A DNA stretch of 64,000 bases from Halapricum salinum (GCF_004799665.1 NZ_CP031310.1:2782887-2846886); one strand, 5' to 3'; shown: positions 44,554-53,289, counted from the stretch's first letter. The notes: generated by a model from the letters alone, not told the origin. Translations and numbers: made by a program.

Positions 44554-45101
44554 TCCTCGCGCCAGGACTGGAGAACGCTCCGATCACGCGTGTCGTCGGG
44601 AAGCGTGTCGAACCACCGAGCGTCGACGATCTCACCGTCCGGATCCTCGACCGAGAGATCTGTCGCGTCGGCGCTCCCTTCGTAGATGGGCAGCACGCCC
44701 CAGGTCGTGTGGCCGTCCCCGTGGAATTCGACGCGTCCGAGGAGCGCGAGCCCTTCGAACGTCGCCGGGATGCCCGCCTCTTCGATGAGTTCGCGCCGAG
44801 CGGCACTCTCGAAAGTCTCGCTGCCGTCGACCTCACCGCCGGGCAGGACCCACATGTCGACGTCGCGGTGGCGGACGAGCAGGAGGTCGCCACTGTCGCG
44901 AGTCACGAGCACGTGCGAGCCGTAGGGGAGGCCGTTGTCGCCGATCCGCTGGGCGATCGTCCGGAAGCGTGGCCGCGAGACCCACCGCGTCTTGGTGAAT
45001 CCGGTGACGTCCGCGTGCGCAGACTGGAGGCGGTGGTAGGTTCGCTCGGCCTGCTGGTCGGCTTCGTCGGCGAGATACCACAGATTGTCGACGGCCGTCA
45101 T
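44550..45101 (-). CDS. Nudix hydrolase
   Basis: A 183-residue Nudix protein. The Nudix box is GGEVDGSETFESAARRELIEEAGI (split as GGEVDGSE, then RELIEEAGI), with all Glu ligands present. A helical N-terminal extension (about 1-55, with repeated Ala/His/Arg) precedes the domain and is typical of haloarchaeal members. Substrate unknown; ADP-ribose, NADH or oxidised nucleotides are possible. Confidence 0.9.
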   Translation of the reverse strand: MTAVDNLWYLADEADQQAERTYHRLQSAHADVTGFTKTRWVSRPRFRTIAQRIGDNGLPYGSHVLVTRDSGDLLLVRHRDVDMWVLPGGEVDGSETFESAARRELIEEAGIPATFEGLALLGRVEFHGDGHTTWGVLPIYEGSADATDLSVEDPDGEIVDARWFDTLPDDTRDRSVLQSWRED

Positions 45102-45262
45102 CGTTGACGATCGGGGCGGGTCGGTGTCTGTGGCCGGTGACAGCAGTCCGGAGGGGCGAACTGAGCGGTAATCATACCAGCCAGTATGGGGGTATGAAGT
45201 ATAAGTCTTCGACCCGGTGGCGAATCAGTCCCTTTTTGAGCGGGACGGGAGTACCCGAACCT

Positions 45263-45472
45263 ATGAGTTTCGAGGAAGACGACAGAGTCATCCTGCACGA
45301 CGAGCACAGCGACTTCGACGGCGAGACGGGGACGGTCACCCAGAAGATCGAGACGATGTTCGGCGACGCGAACTACATCGTCAGCTTCGAGGACGGCCAG
45401 GAGCAGGGCGTCCCCGAGGACAACCTCGAAGCCGCCCCGGACGAAGACGACGAAGACGCCGACGAGGAATAG
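45263..45472 (+). CDS. Small SH3-like (DUF1918-type) acidic protein
   Basis: A 69-residue protein. Residues 5-55 form a KOW/SH3-like barrel (DDRVILHDEHSDFDGETGTVTQ, ANYIVSFEDGQEQGVPEDNL), followed by an Asp/Glu tail. It may bind RNA or protein next to the RNase P/exosome-linked genes that follow 9 nt later. The start at 45263 (MSFEEDD) is chosen; a TATA-like string (AAGTATAAG) lies near 45200. Confidence 0.75.
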   Translation: MSFEEDDRVILHDEHSDFDGETGTVTQKIETMFGDANYIVSFEDGQEQGVPEDNLEAAPDEDDEDADEE

Positions 45473-45481
45473 CGACGGTCG

Positions 45482-45913
45482 ATGTCGTCGGTCCCGTTCC
45501 ACTACGTCGACCTCCGGACGTTCTGTTACGCGACGGAGGACGACAAACGCGTCGAAGACGCACTTCGGACGCTGCTTCCCGAGGAGTTCGAGGTCCAGCG
45601 CACCGAGAGCGAAGGCCATCACGGCGACCGGATCGTCGTCTTCTCTGCCCGCGTAGAGAACGCCGACGACGTCCGGCGGGTACTCGATCGACTGGGCGAG
45701 TTGCCCGACGACGAGCAGGCACGACTCGTCTCGGAACTGGACGAGCGAGTCACCGCCAACACCGAGCTGTTTCTGACGCTCGATAAACAGGCAGCGTTCA
45801 ACGGCCGGATCGAACTCGGCGACGGGATCAAGTTCCGTGCGAAAGTCGAGGCCTATCCTGCCTCGAAAGACGCAGCTGTCGAGAACGCGAGCGACGTGCT
45901 CGATGATCTCTGA
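45482..45913 (+). CDS. COG1325-type RNA-binding protein
   Basis: A 143-residue protein resembling the archaeal COG1325 exosome-associated/RNA-binding family: PFHYVDLRTFCYATEDDKRVEDALRTLLP, HHGDRIVVFSARVENADD, FLTLDKQAAFNGRIELGDGIKFRAKVEAYP. It has an alpha/beta fold with a ribosomal L5-like core. Its TGA overlaps the ATG of the next gene, the RNase P protein Rnp3, supporting a role in RNA processing. Confidence 0.85.
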   Translation: MSSVPFHYVDLRTFCYATEDDKRVEDALRTLLPEEFEVQRTESEGHHGDRIVVFSARVENADDVRRVLDRLGELPDDEQARLVSELDERVTANTELFLTLDKQAAFNGRIELGDGIKFRAKVEAYPASKDAAVENASDVLDDL

Positions 45914-46608
45914 TGTACGAGGGCGTCCACGCCGACCTCGACGGTGACAGCACGGTCGCGCGGATGGCGCTAACCGCGAGCGAGTACGGGTACGAGGGGA
46001 TCGTCGTCCGCAACCACGGCGACGCACTCGCGGCGTACGACGCGTCGGCGATAGCCAACGAATACGGAATCGACGTCGTCGAAGGCGTCGAGGTCAGAGC
46101 CGACGACCCCTCGCGGGCGAGCGGGTTCGTCGGCAATCACCGCGAGTCGAAGACCTTCCTCGCCGTCCACGGCGGCAGCGTCGCGATGAATCGCTTCGCA
46201 GTCGAACAACCTGCTGTCGACGTGCTGGCGCATCCGATGGTTGGCGACGGCGATTTCAATCACGTTCTAGCCAAAGCAGCGGCGCGAAACGACGTCCACG
46301 TCGAACTCTCCTTCCGACGGGTCCTCCGAGCTGACGGCGGCGCACGCGTCCAGGCGTTGCGCGACCTCCGAAAACTCCGGGAACTGCTGGCCGACGCCGG
46401 TGCTCCGTTCGTCGTCAGTGTCGACCCCCGAAGCCATCTCCAGATGCGATCACCGCGCGACCTCACGGCACTCGGTGACGTGCTCGGCTTCGAAGACGCG
46501 ACTGTCGAACGCGGACTTGCTGCGTGGGGCAAACTGGCTGAGCGAAACCGCACCCGCAAGAGTGATTCGTTCGTCGAACCGGGCGTTTCCATCGACGACG
46601 ACCGTTAA
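45913..46608 (+). CDS. rnp3: RNase P protein component 3 (Rpp30)
   Basis: A 231-residue Rpp30-like TIM-barrel (PHP-like) subunit of RNase P: MYEGVHADLDGDSTVARMALTASEYGYEGIVVRNHGD, GVEVRADDPS, VDVLAHPMVGDGDFNHVLAKAAARNDVHVELSFR and PFVVSVDPRSHLQMRSPRDL. With Rnp2 (Pop5) it activates the RNase P RNA for tRNA 5' maturation. Coupled to the upstream gene by TGATG. Confidence 0.92.
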   Translation: MYEGVHADLDGDSTVARMALTASEYGYEGIVVRNHGDALAAYDASAIANEYGIDVVEGVEVRADDPSRASGFVGNHRESKTFLAVHGGSVAMNRFAVEQPAVDVLAHPMVGDGDFNHVLAKAAARNDVHVELSFRRVLRADGGARVQALRDLRKLRELLADAGAPFVVSVDPRSHLQMRSPRDLTALGDVLGFEDATVERGLAAWGKLAERNRTRKSDSFVEPGVSIDDDR

Positions 46609-46679
46609 TCTCACCTCCTCTGGTAGTCGAAATCATAACTAACGAAAAACATAATGGTCTATAGTTATAATAGTCGGGC

Positions 46680-47087
46680 ATGGTGGGGACAGGAGTCTCA
46701 CTGACCAAGCGAGTTGTCGGCGCGTTTGCGGCGATCGTCGGGGCAACGGTGGTTGGACACTCGACAGTGGGGTTGGTCGAGGCGATGGAGGCCGCCGATA
46801 CCGCCGCGTACGCCTCGATCGCGGGCGTGGCGATCGGTGCGGCGGCGGCGATCGTCGGGACGATGCTCGTCTTCGGGAGTCTCTGGGCCCGGACTGCCGG
46901 AACGGTCGTCTTCCCGGCGGCAGCGGTCTTTTTCGCTCTGCGCTTCGGTGTGACTGGGAGCACGCTCTGGGCCGTCGCGGCGGGCGCGAACCTCGTGTTC
47001 TTCGTGTTGCTGTTGAGTCGACGCCCACCGCGATCAGTGGAGGTCGACGAGGAGACGAGCGGGATCTGGGTCGGGACGATTCATTGA
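46680..47087 (+). CDS. Small membrane protein inserted between rnp3 and rnp2
   Basis: A 135-residue protein with four transmembrane helices (VVGAFAAIVGATVVGHS, YASIAGVAIGAAAAIVGTMLVFG, GTVVFPAAAVFFAL, LWAVAAGANLVFFVLLL) and a short cytoplasmic tail. No family is recognised. It has its own AT-rich upstream region (TATAGTTATAAT at about 46660-46671), so it may be expressed apart from the RNase P genes around it. Confidence 0.7.
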   Translation: MVGTGVSLTKRVVGAFAAIVGATVVGHSTVGLVEAMEAADTAAYASIAGVAIGAAAAIVGTMLVFGSLWARTAGTVVFPAAAVFFALRFGVTGSTLWAVAAGANLVFFVLLLSRRPPRSVEVDEETSGIWVGTIH

Positions 47088-47180
47088 TATCGGTCCGTTC
47101 TTCATTCGGCCGTCCGTATCGGCGCCTATGAGTGACTTTGCCGCTCGCAGGATACGGCCGGGCCGCGATGGGGGACGACC

Positions 47181-47660
47181 GTGAAACACCTCCCAAAGCA
47201 TCTCCGCCCGCGCTGGCGCTATCTCGCGGTGTCACTGGAGAACTGGCCCGAAGCCGACTTCGATCGGAACGCCTTCCAGCGTCACGTCTGGTTCGCGGCC
47301 CAGAACCTCCTGGGCGATGTCGGCAGCGCCGCGATCGATCTGACCGTGATCCGTTTCGAAAGCTGGGACGGGGGCGCCGAAGCGATCGTCCGTGTCAGGC
47401 GCGGTGAGAGCGACCGTGCGCGAGCCGTATTGGCCTGTCTCGCGGACGTCGACGGCGAGGCGGTCGGTCTGCGAGTTCGCGGGACGAGCGGCACGGTCCG
47501 GGCCTGTGAAGAAAAGTATATGGGTGGGGGGCCGGAACGAACGGGGCAGAGACACGTCGCGATCGGAGACGCCGAGCGACCGGCTGTCGTCCGTGACGGC
47601 CGCGTCGACTACCGCGATGACGACGCGTTCACCGGGGCGACGCTACTCGATACCGAGTAA
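47181..47660 (+). CDS. rnp2: RNase P protein component 2 (Pop5/Rpp14)
   Basis: A 159-residue Pop5-like subunit: MKHLPKHLRPRWRYLAVSLE, a ferredoxin-like core (AIDLTVIRFESWDGGAEAIVRVRRGE) and GLRVRGTSGTVRACEEKYMG. The C-terminal 40 residues are a haloarchaeal extension. It pairs with Rpp30 in RNase P. It ends 2 nt before psmA. Confidence 0.88.
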   Translation: MKHLPKHLRPRWRYLAVSLENWPEADFDRNAFQRHVWFAAQNLLGDVGSAAIDLTVIRFESWDGGAEAIVRVRRGESDRARAVLACLADVDGEAVGLRVRGTSGTVRACEEKYMGGGPERTGQRHVAIGDAERPAVVRDGRVDYRDDDAFTGATLLDTE

Positions 47661-47662
47661 CT

Positions 47663-48442
47663 ATGCAGGGAAGCCAACAACAGCAGGCGTACGATCGGGG
47701 AATCACCATCTTCTCTCCCGATGGGCGCCTCTATCAGGTCGAGTACGCCCGCGAGGCGGTCAAACGCGGGACAGCGAGCATCGGCGTTCGAACGAAAGAC
47801 GGCGTCGTGCTGGCGGTCGACAAGCGCATCCGATCGCCGCTGATGGAGCGCTCCTCCGTCGAGAAGATCCACAAGGCCGACGACCATATCGGCATCGCCA
47901 GCGCCGGCCACGTCGCCGACGCCCGACAGTTGATCGACTTCGCCCGTCGGCAGGCCCAGATCAATCAGGTCCGCTACGACGAGCCGATCGGCGTCGAGAC
48001 GCTGACGAAATCGGTCACCGATCACATCCAGCAGTACACCCAGGTCGGGGGCGCGCGCCCGTTCGGCGTCGCGCTGATCATCGCCGGCATCGCCGACGGC
48101 GAGCCGCGTCTCTACGAGACTGACCCGTCGGGAACGCCCTACGAATGGAAGGCTCTCGCGGTGGGCGCCGACCGCGGCGACATCCGGGAGTATCTCGAAG
48201 AACACTACGACGAGGAGATGACCCTCGACGAGGGCGTCGGTCTCGCGCTGGCGGCGCTGGCGTCGGTCAACGACGATCAGCTTTCGCCGGAAGGAATCGG
48301 CGTCGCGACCATCTCCGTCGACGACGAGCGGTTCCACGAACTCTCCGACGAGGAGAAAGAAGAACACCTCGAAGCCAACGATATCCTCGCGAGCGAGGAC
48401 GACGCAGACGACGAGGACGAGTCCGACGCCGACGAAGAGTAG
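47663..48442 (+). CDS. psmA: Proteasome subunit alpha
   Basis: PsmA, 259 residues. It forms the outer rings of the 20S proteasome and gates substrate entry. N-terminal gate YDRGITIFSPDGRLYQVEYAREAV, the ATPase-docking region with Lys at KRGTASIGV, IASAGHVADARQLIDFAR and GARPFGVALIIAGI. It has an acidic haloarchaeal tail. It is probably co-transcribed with rnp2; the usual archaeal neighbour SBDS is displaced 4 kb downstream here. Confidence 0.97.
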   Translation: MQGSQQQQAYDRGITIFSPDGRLYQVEYAREAVKRGTASIGVRTKDGVVLAVDKRIRSPLMERSSVEKIHKADDHIGIASAGHVADARQLIDFARRQAQINQVRYDEPIGVETLTKSVTDHIQQYTQVGGARPFGVALIIAGIADGEPRLYETDPSGTPYEWKALAVGADRGDIREYLEEHYDEEMTLDEGVGLALAALASVNDDQLSPEGIGVATISVDDERFHELSDEEKEEHLEANDILASEDDADDEDESDADEE

Positions 48443-48478
48443 CGACGTCGATCACGTTTTCGCCGTCTTTTCGCCGCC

Positions 48479-49261
48479 TCACCCTTCGTAGGAGATCCGT
48501 TTCACGCGACCGGGCGTCGAGCGGAACTCCCAGATGTGACTGCCGTCGCGCGCCGGCTTGACGCGGTCGACCTGTTCGAGCCCCTGTTTGATACACTCCC
48601 ACCACGAACTCTCGGAGTCGTATCCCGCCGGAAAGTCCTCGTAGAGGGCGTCGACGAAGTCGTTGCGTTTGGCCGTCTCCAGATCACGTAACAGCGCGAG
48701 CGCGACACCGACGGCCTGTCGACGACGGGCGACCAGTTCCTCCTCGTAGCCTGGGACCTCGATCTGGTCCAGATCAGCGATGTCTTCGCCGACGCGGCGA
48801 TCCTCGCCGATGGCGTTCTGCGAGCTGTAGTCGATCCCCGAACCGACGCCGTCGCCGAGGCGTTCACGGGTCTGGGCGACCGCACGGCGGGCGAACTCGT
48901 CCAGCCGGTTGGCCTCGACGTTCGAGAGGGCGTCGGCGCTGGCCCCGAGCTTGTCGTCTTCGATCCGGGCGACGTTCGGCGCGAGGTTCGACTGCATCGG
49001 CTCCGGGACGCCCTCGGCGTCGGGGTCGGGCTCGACCGACGGTTCGATCGGCGGCGTCTCGACGTTGCGCAGATCCATGTCCTCGGCTCGGTCGGCGTAG
49101 GCAGACAGAAGGTCGGTGTACTCGTCGTCAGTCTTGATCGAAAAGCGCTGGCTGACGATCCACTGGAGGTACTCCCGGCGCGAGTCGAACCCGAGGAGAT
49201 CGGCCTCGACCGCGAGACCCCGTGCGGTCTCTTCGGGCAGGTCCAGCTCGAAGGTGGACAT
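48479..49261 (-). CDS. Haloarchaeal protein with RHH-like N-terminus
   Basis: A 260-residue acidic protein. Residues 1-45 (MSTFELDLPEETARGLAVEADLLGFDSRREYLQWIVSQ) look like a ribbon-helix-helix segment. The middle is an acidic linker (about 60-110). Residues about 170-260 form a helical domain ending in a winged-helix-like hairpin (GSHIWEFRSTPGRVKRISYEG). It could be a DNA-binding regulator. No known family assigned. Confidence 0.7.
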   Translation of the reverse strand: MSTFELDLPEETARGLAVEADLLGFDSRREYLQWIVSQRFSIKTDDEYTDLLSAYADRAEDMDLRNVETPPIEPSVEPDPDAEGVPEPMQSNLAPNVARIEDDKLGASADALSNVEANRLDEFARRAVAQTRERLGDGVGSGIDYSSQNAIGEDRRVGEDIADLDQIEVPGYEEELVARRRQAVGVALALLRDLETAKRNDFVDALYEDFPAGYDSESSWWECIKQGLEQVDRVKPARDGSHIWEFRSTPGRVKRISYEG

Positions 49262-49357
49262 TCGATATACAGTACATCGGTGGCTCGCATAAAACTATCA
49301 CACGACACCGACGGTCGCGTGCCGGCGACGGAAACGGACGAACGAACCCGGCGTCGC

Positions 49358-51466
49358 TCAGTTGTGGCTGGCGTCCTGGGCGACGAGCAGGTCGAAGGAC
49401 TCGTCTGCGGGTTCGTCGTCCGGCGTGAGGTAGCCCGCGGCGAAAGCCGTGTAGACCGTCCCGCCGTTGAGGCTCACGTCGAAGTCCGCGACGACGTCGC
49501 CGTCGTTGCTGTCGGTGTCGCCGCGGATCTGGACGGTGTAGTCGTTGGCTTCGACCTCGGCGTAGCCCGACCCGCCGTAGGGGACGCCGTCGAACAGCAC
49601 GACGTCGCCGCCCGCGGCCGTCACGTCGACGGCGGGGGCGTCCGGCGAGGCGTGGACGACCCGGAGACGAGACTGATTGGAGCCGACCTCGGAGTTGTCG
49701 TCTTCGAGCACGAGCGGCTCGAACGGCTGGTCAGCCTGCTCGCCGATCTCGCCGATCGCCGCGATGGTGTAGTCGGTGTCGGCCGCGACCGTGACCGGCC
49801 CGGAGAACACCGAGGTGTCGGGGTCGCCAGCGGCCGTGATCTCGACGTCGTGCTCGGTCGCCGAGACGGTCAGATAGTCACTGACTGCACCGAATGGGAC
49901 GTCCTCGAGGACGGCCGACCCGTCGAGATAGACGTCGACGTTGGGTGCGTTCGGCGACATGTGTGCGACCCGGACGCGACCCTCACCCGTGGGTTCCGGA
50001 GCCGCGCCGCGACCCTCGACGGTCGAGAGGAGGAGGTTGAACGGTTCGTCGCCGGGTTCGTCGTCGGGCGTCAGGTAGCCCGCCGCGAACGCGGAGTAGA
50101 CCGTCCCGCCGTCGAGGGTGACCTCGTAGCTCGCCACGACGTCGCCGTCGTTGCCGTCGGTGTCGCCGCGGATCTCGACCGTGTACGTGCCGGCGTCGAC
50201 CTCGACGGCGCCGGACTGGCCGTACTCGACGCCGTCGAACAGGACGACGTCACCGCCGGCGGCCGTGATATCCACCGCGGGCGCGTCGGGGGAGACGTGG
50301 AACGCCTGCAGCCGGGCAGTCTCGTCGTCGAGGTCGGAGTTGTCGTCCTCGACGATCAGTGGCTCGAATGCCTGGTCAGCCATGTCTCCGATCTCGCCGG
50401 TTGCGGCGATGGTGTAGTCCGTGTCGCCGTCGACCGTGACCGTCCCGGAGAACACTTCGGTGTCGGGATCACCGGCGGCGGTGATCGCGACCTCGTGATC
50501 ACCGGCCGGCAGCGAGAGATAGCCGCTCACGGCGCCGAAGGGCACGTCTTCGAGGACTGCGTTGCCGTCGACGTAGATATCGACGTTAGGCGCGTTGGGC
50601 GACATGTGTGCCACTCGGACGCGGCCCTCCTGGGGTTCGGGGTCAGGCGCTGGGCCGCGACCATCCATCGTCGCGACGAGGAGATTGAACGGCTCGTCGC
50701 CGGGTTCGTCGTCGGGCGTCAGATAGCCCGCCGCGAAGGCCGTGTAGACCATCCCGTCTTCGAGGGTGACCTCGAACTCCGCCACGACGTCGCCGTCGTT
50801 GCTGTCGGTGTCGCCGCGGATCTGGACCGTGTAGGTACCCGCGTCGACCTCGACGGCGCCGGACTGGCCGTACTCGACGCCGTCGAACAGGACGACGTCA
50901 CCGCCGGCGGCCGTGATGTCGACCGCGGGCGCGTCCGGCGAGGCGTGGACGGCCTGGAGTCGGGCCGTGCCGTCGTCCGGGGCGCTGTTGTCGTCCTCGA
51001 CGATCAGCGGCTCGAATGCCTGGTCGGCCATGTCTCCGATCTCTCCGATCGCTGCGACGGTGTAATCGGTGTCCGCCGCCAGGGTCACTGTTCCCGAGAA
51101 CACAGCAGTATCGGGCGAGCCTGCGGGCGTGATCTCGACGTCGTGATCGCCGGCAGACACCGAGAGATACCCACTCACGGCGCCGAAGGCGACGTTTTCG
51201 AGCACCGCGTTTCCGTCGACGTAGACGTCGACGTTGGGCGCGTTCGGCGACATGTGTGCCACGCGGAGTCGGCTCTGGGCCGGCTCCGGCGTCGGCGTCA
51301 TTCCGGGCTCGGTCGTGGTCATCCCGGGTTCCGTGGTTTCCATTCCAGGTTCGGTCGTCGTGTCATCGTCGCCATTCCCGCCTCCGCTACAGCCCGCGAG
51401 GGCGATGGTCGACGCCGCTCCCATGCCAACGAGCAAGTTCCGTCGTGTCGTGAGTCGGTCCGTCAT
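49358..51466 (-). CDS. Tat lipoprotein with six DUF4397-like domains
   Basis: A 702-residue surface protein. Twin-arginine signal (LTTRRNLLVGMG) with lipobox LAGC, a Thr/Glu/Pro/Met-rich linker (TTEPGM repeated), then three ~215-residue units. Each unit holds two related DUF4397 halves: one with RVAHMSPNAPNVDVY and one with VHASPDAPAVDITAAGGDVVLFDGV. Units end YLTPDDEPGDEPF. The second and third units are nearly identical over long stretches, indicating recent duplication. The fold should be Ig-like; it probably has a structural or adhesive role on the cell surface. The start MTDRLTTRR is at 51466. Confidence 0.9.
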   Translation of the reverse strand: MTDRLTTRRNLLVGMGAASTIALAGCSGGGNGDDDTTTEPGMETTEPGMTTTEPGMTPTPEPAQSRLRVAHMSPNAPNVDVYVDGNAVLENVAFGAVSGYLSVSAGDHDVEITPAGSPDTAVFSGTVTLAADTDYTVAAIGEIGDMADQAFEPLIVEDDNSAPDDGTARLQAVHASPDAPAVDITAAGGDVVLFDGVEYGQSGAVEVDAGTYTVQIRGDTDSNDGDVVAEFEVTLEDGMVYTAFAAGYLTPDDEPGDEPFNLLVATMDGRGPAPDPEPQEGRVRVAHMSPNAPNVDIYVDGNAVLEDVPFGAVSGYLSLPAGDHEVAITAAGDPDTEVFSGTVTVDGDTDYTIAATGEIGDMADQAFEPLIVEDDNSDLDDETARLQAFHVSPDAPAVDITAAGGDVVLFDGVEYGQSGAVEVDAGTYTVEIRGDTDGNDGDVVASYEVTLDGGTVYSAFAAGYLTPDDEPGDEPFNLLLSTVEGRGAAPEPTGEGRVRVAHMSPNAPNVDVYLDGSAVLEDVPFGAVSDYLTVSATEHDVEITAAGDPDTSVFSGPVTVAADTDYTIAAIGEIGEQADQPFEPLVLEDDNSEVGSNQSRLRVVHASPDAPAVDVTAAGGDVVLFDGVPYGGSGYAEVEANDYTVQIRGDTDSNDGDVVADFDVSLNGGTVYTAFAAGYLTPDDEPADESFDLLVAQDASHN
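49361..51271 (-). repeat. Three tandem ~645-bp coding repeats
   Basis: Within the DUF4397 gene, unit 1 spans about 51271-50624, unit 2 about 50623-49979 and unit 3 about 49978-49361 (the last lacks the linker). Long DNA identity is visible, for instance the stretch encoding DITAAGGDVVLFDGVEYGQ in units 1 and 2. Such repeats are prone to copy-number change by recombination. Confidence 0.8.
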
Positions 51467-51805
51467 GTGCATCCGACACTGGCGTATGATAGGACATTAA
51501 CAATTTTCGAGAGTTAGACTCAAATTCGTCGTGAAATCCACGAAAATGATTGGTAGAAGTCCCGTATCCCCCGTCTGACTTTCGAGGGAGATTTTAGTCT
51601 AATCCACCAAAACCCCTATACTGTCTGTTCGGATAGGACAGAGCAATGGGATCGTCCAGACTGACGGCGCCGTCTCACAGAGCGACGAACGTGGTCGCTC
51701 CCGGTCGCAGTCTACTCGACTCCGCCCCCCGACCGGTTCGCGGAGCCGCTGGTCCGGACTTCCGACCGATGGTTTATTTTAGGCTCCCCCAGAATCGAAG
51801 CGCGT
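51467..51805. other. Divergent promoter region between DUF4397 and wHTH genes
   Basis: About 340 bp with lower GC than the surroundings. It has a TATA-like ATTAACAATTTT (51494-51505) upstream of the minus-strand lipoprotein and TTTATTTT (51773-51780) 25 nt before the wHTH ATG at 51806. A frame opens from 51646 across the middle but lacks coding bias. I see no other element. Confidence 0.5.
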
Positions 51806-52084
51806 ATGGAGGCGGTGCTCTGGCAGACGCTCGCAGGGACGCGCGGCGGACCGAACAGGGCACGCATCATCCGCGCCCTGGACGCACGCCCCCGCAACGC
51901 GAACCGCCTCGCCGAAGACCTCGATCTCGCGTACAACACCGTTCGGCATCATCTCGATGTTCTGGAGGACAACGATATCGTCACGAGCGCCGACGAGAGT
52001 TACGGTGCCGTCTACTTACCGAGCGAGCGAGCTCGACAGCACTGGGACACAGTCGAGGATATCATCTCTCAGGTGGAACAATGA
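51806..52084 (+). CDS. Winged-helix transcriptional regulator
   Basis: A 92-residue ArsR-like wHTH protein: LWQTLAGTRGGPNRARIIRALDARPRNANRLAEDLDLAYNTVRHHLDVLEDNDIVTSADESYGAVYLP (read as helix 1-3 and wing). No metal-binding Cys. A TATA box 25 nt upstream suggests a leaderless mRNA. It is followed 43 nt later by a small membrane protein, a pairing frequent in haloarchaea where the HTH protein may control its partner. Confidence 0.88.
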   Translation: MEAVLWQTLAGTRGGPNRARIIRALDARPRNANRLAEDLDLAYNTVRHHLDVLEDNDIVTSADESYGAVYLPSERARQHWDTVEDIISQVEQ

Positions 52085-52127
52085 CTGACCGACGACCCCG
52101 AGCCCGAGCGGTACAGGGAGGACGACC

Positions 52128-52436
52128 ATGACGTATCTCGAGACACTACTGGACGCTGCACGTGTCGCGGCGGCACTGAACATCGTCCTCCTGACGACGT
52201 TGATCGTCATCTGGGGGCGGCTCTACCGTGAGATCCGCTCGACGTTCACCCTCGGATCGATCGTCTTCGCCGGGTTCCTGCTGGCGGAGAACGTCGTCGC
52301 ACTGTGGTACTACATGAGTGCGCCGACGGCCACACCCGCGCTCCTATCGGTCCCACTGGCCGTCGAGGTCATGATGGTCCTTCAGATCCTGGAAACGTTC
52401 GGGATTGCGACCCTCCTCTACATCACCTGGCAGTGA
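52128..52436 (+). CDS. Small three-helix membrane protein
   Basis: A 102-residue protein with three transmembrane helices (ALNIVLLTTLIVIWG, GSIVFAGFLLAENVVALWYYM, EVMMVLQILETFGIATLLYITW). It is a partner of the wHTH gene upstream. Sequences of this type recur beside wHTH genes in haloarchaea; function unknown. It is preceded by GGGAGGACGACC, an SD-like purine run 5-10 nt before the ATG. Confidence 0.75.
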   Translation: MTYLETLLDAARVAAALNIVLLTTLIVIWGRLYREIRSTFTLGSIVFAGFLLAENVVALWYYMSAPTATPALLSVPLAVEVMMVLQILETFGIATLLYITWQ

Positions 52437-52521
52437 CGCGCTCCTCCCGGTTGTCTCTCGCGTCTCCTCGGACCCAGTCGTTCGGAAACACCTTTTACCC
52501 GCCCCCAAGTAGGGCCGATAT

Positions 52522-53247
52522 ATGATATCGCTTGACGAAGCCGTCACGGCCCGGCTCGAATCTCATGGCGAGCGTTTCGAGGTCCTCGTCGACCCCGACG
52601 CGGCGCTGGCGATCAAACGCGGCGAGTTCGACGGCGACCTAGAAGACGTCATCGCTGCCGAGGACGTCTTCGAGAACGCTTCGCGTGGCGATCGACCGCC
52701 CGAGAACGCCCTCGAAGAGGTCTTCGGCACGACCGACCCGATGGAGATCATCCCCGAGGTCATCAAACGCGGGGAGATTCAGATCACTGCCGAGCAGCGT
52801 CGCGAGATGCAAGAACAGAAGCGCAAGCAGTTGATCCAGCGCATCACGCGCAACGCGGTCAACCCCCAGATGGACGACGCGCCCCATCCGCCCGACCGGA
52901 TCGAATCCGCTCTCGAAGAGACAGACTTCCGGGTCGATCCGATGGAGCCAGTCGAGAATCAGGTCGACGAAGCGCTCGAAGCCCTGCGACCAGTGATCCC
53001 GATTCGCTTCGACGAGGTGACTATCGCCGTCCAGTTGCCGCCGGATTACGCCGGCAGCGGGCAAGCCAAGATCAGGGAATTCGGCGATCTCAAACGCGAA
53101 GAGTGGCAAAACGACGGCTCGTGGGTCGGCGTCGTCCAGTTCCCCGCCGGGTTGCAGAACGACTTCTACGACCTCGCGAACGAGGTCTCCAGCGGCAACG
53201 CGGAGACGCGGATCATCCAGGACGAAGACGACATCAACAGACGTTGA
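52522..53247 (+). CDS. Ribosome assembly factor SBDS
   Basis: A 241-residue SBDS. Three domains: the FYSH domain (MISLDEAVTARLESHGERFEVLVDPDAAL, about 1-90), the central three-helix domain (EIQITAEQRREMQEQKRKQLIQRITRNAVNPQ) and a C-terminal ferredoxin-like domain (RPVIPIRFDEVTIAVQLP, FGDLKREEW). It releases aIF6 from the large ribosomal subunit together with an elongation-factor-like GTPase in eukaryotes; the archaeal role is inferred. It normally follows psmA. Confidence 0.95.
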   Translation: MISLDEAVTARLESHGERFEVLVDPDAALAIKRGEFDGDLEDVIAAEDVFENASRGDRPPENALEEVFGTTDPMEIIPEVIKRGEIQITAEQRREMQEQKRKQLIQRITRNAVNPQMDDAPHPPDRIESALEETDFRVDPMEPVENQVDEALEALRPVIPIRFDEVTIAVQLPPDYAGSGQAKIREFGDLKREEWQNDGSWVGVVQFPAGLQNDFYDLANEVSSGNAETRIIQDEDDINRR

Positions 53248-53289
53248 TCGAGACGCAACGACAGACGCCGATCGGCCGGCGTCGCAGAA

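Noticed and set aside
49280..51517. A 745-codon open frame on the + strand opposite the DUF4397 gene
   Set aside because: It mirrors the repeat structure of the real minus-strand gene, its translation is a Val/Asp/Gly/Arg-rich artefact, and the minus-strand product has a Tat signal, lipobox and known domain. Long antisense frames are expected at this GC content.
52081..52131. A 16-codon ORF overlapping the wHTH stop (ATGA)
   Set aside because: Too short, Arg-rich and without other support; it ends by overlapping the next gene's start and could at most be a leader.
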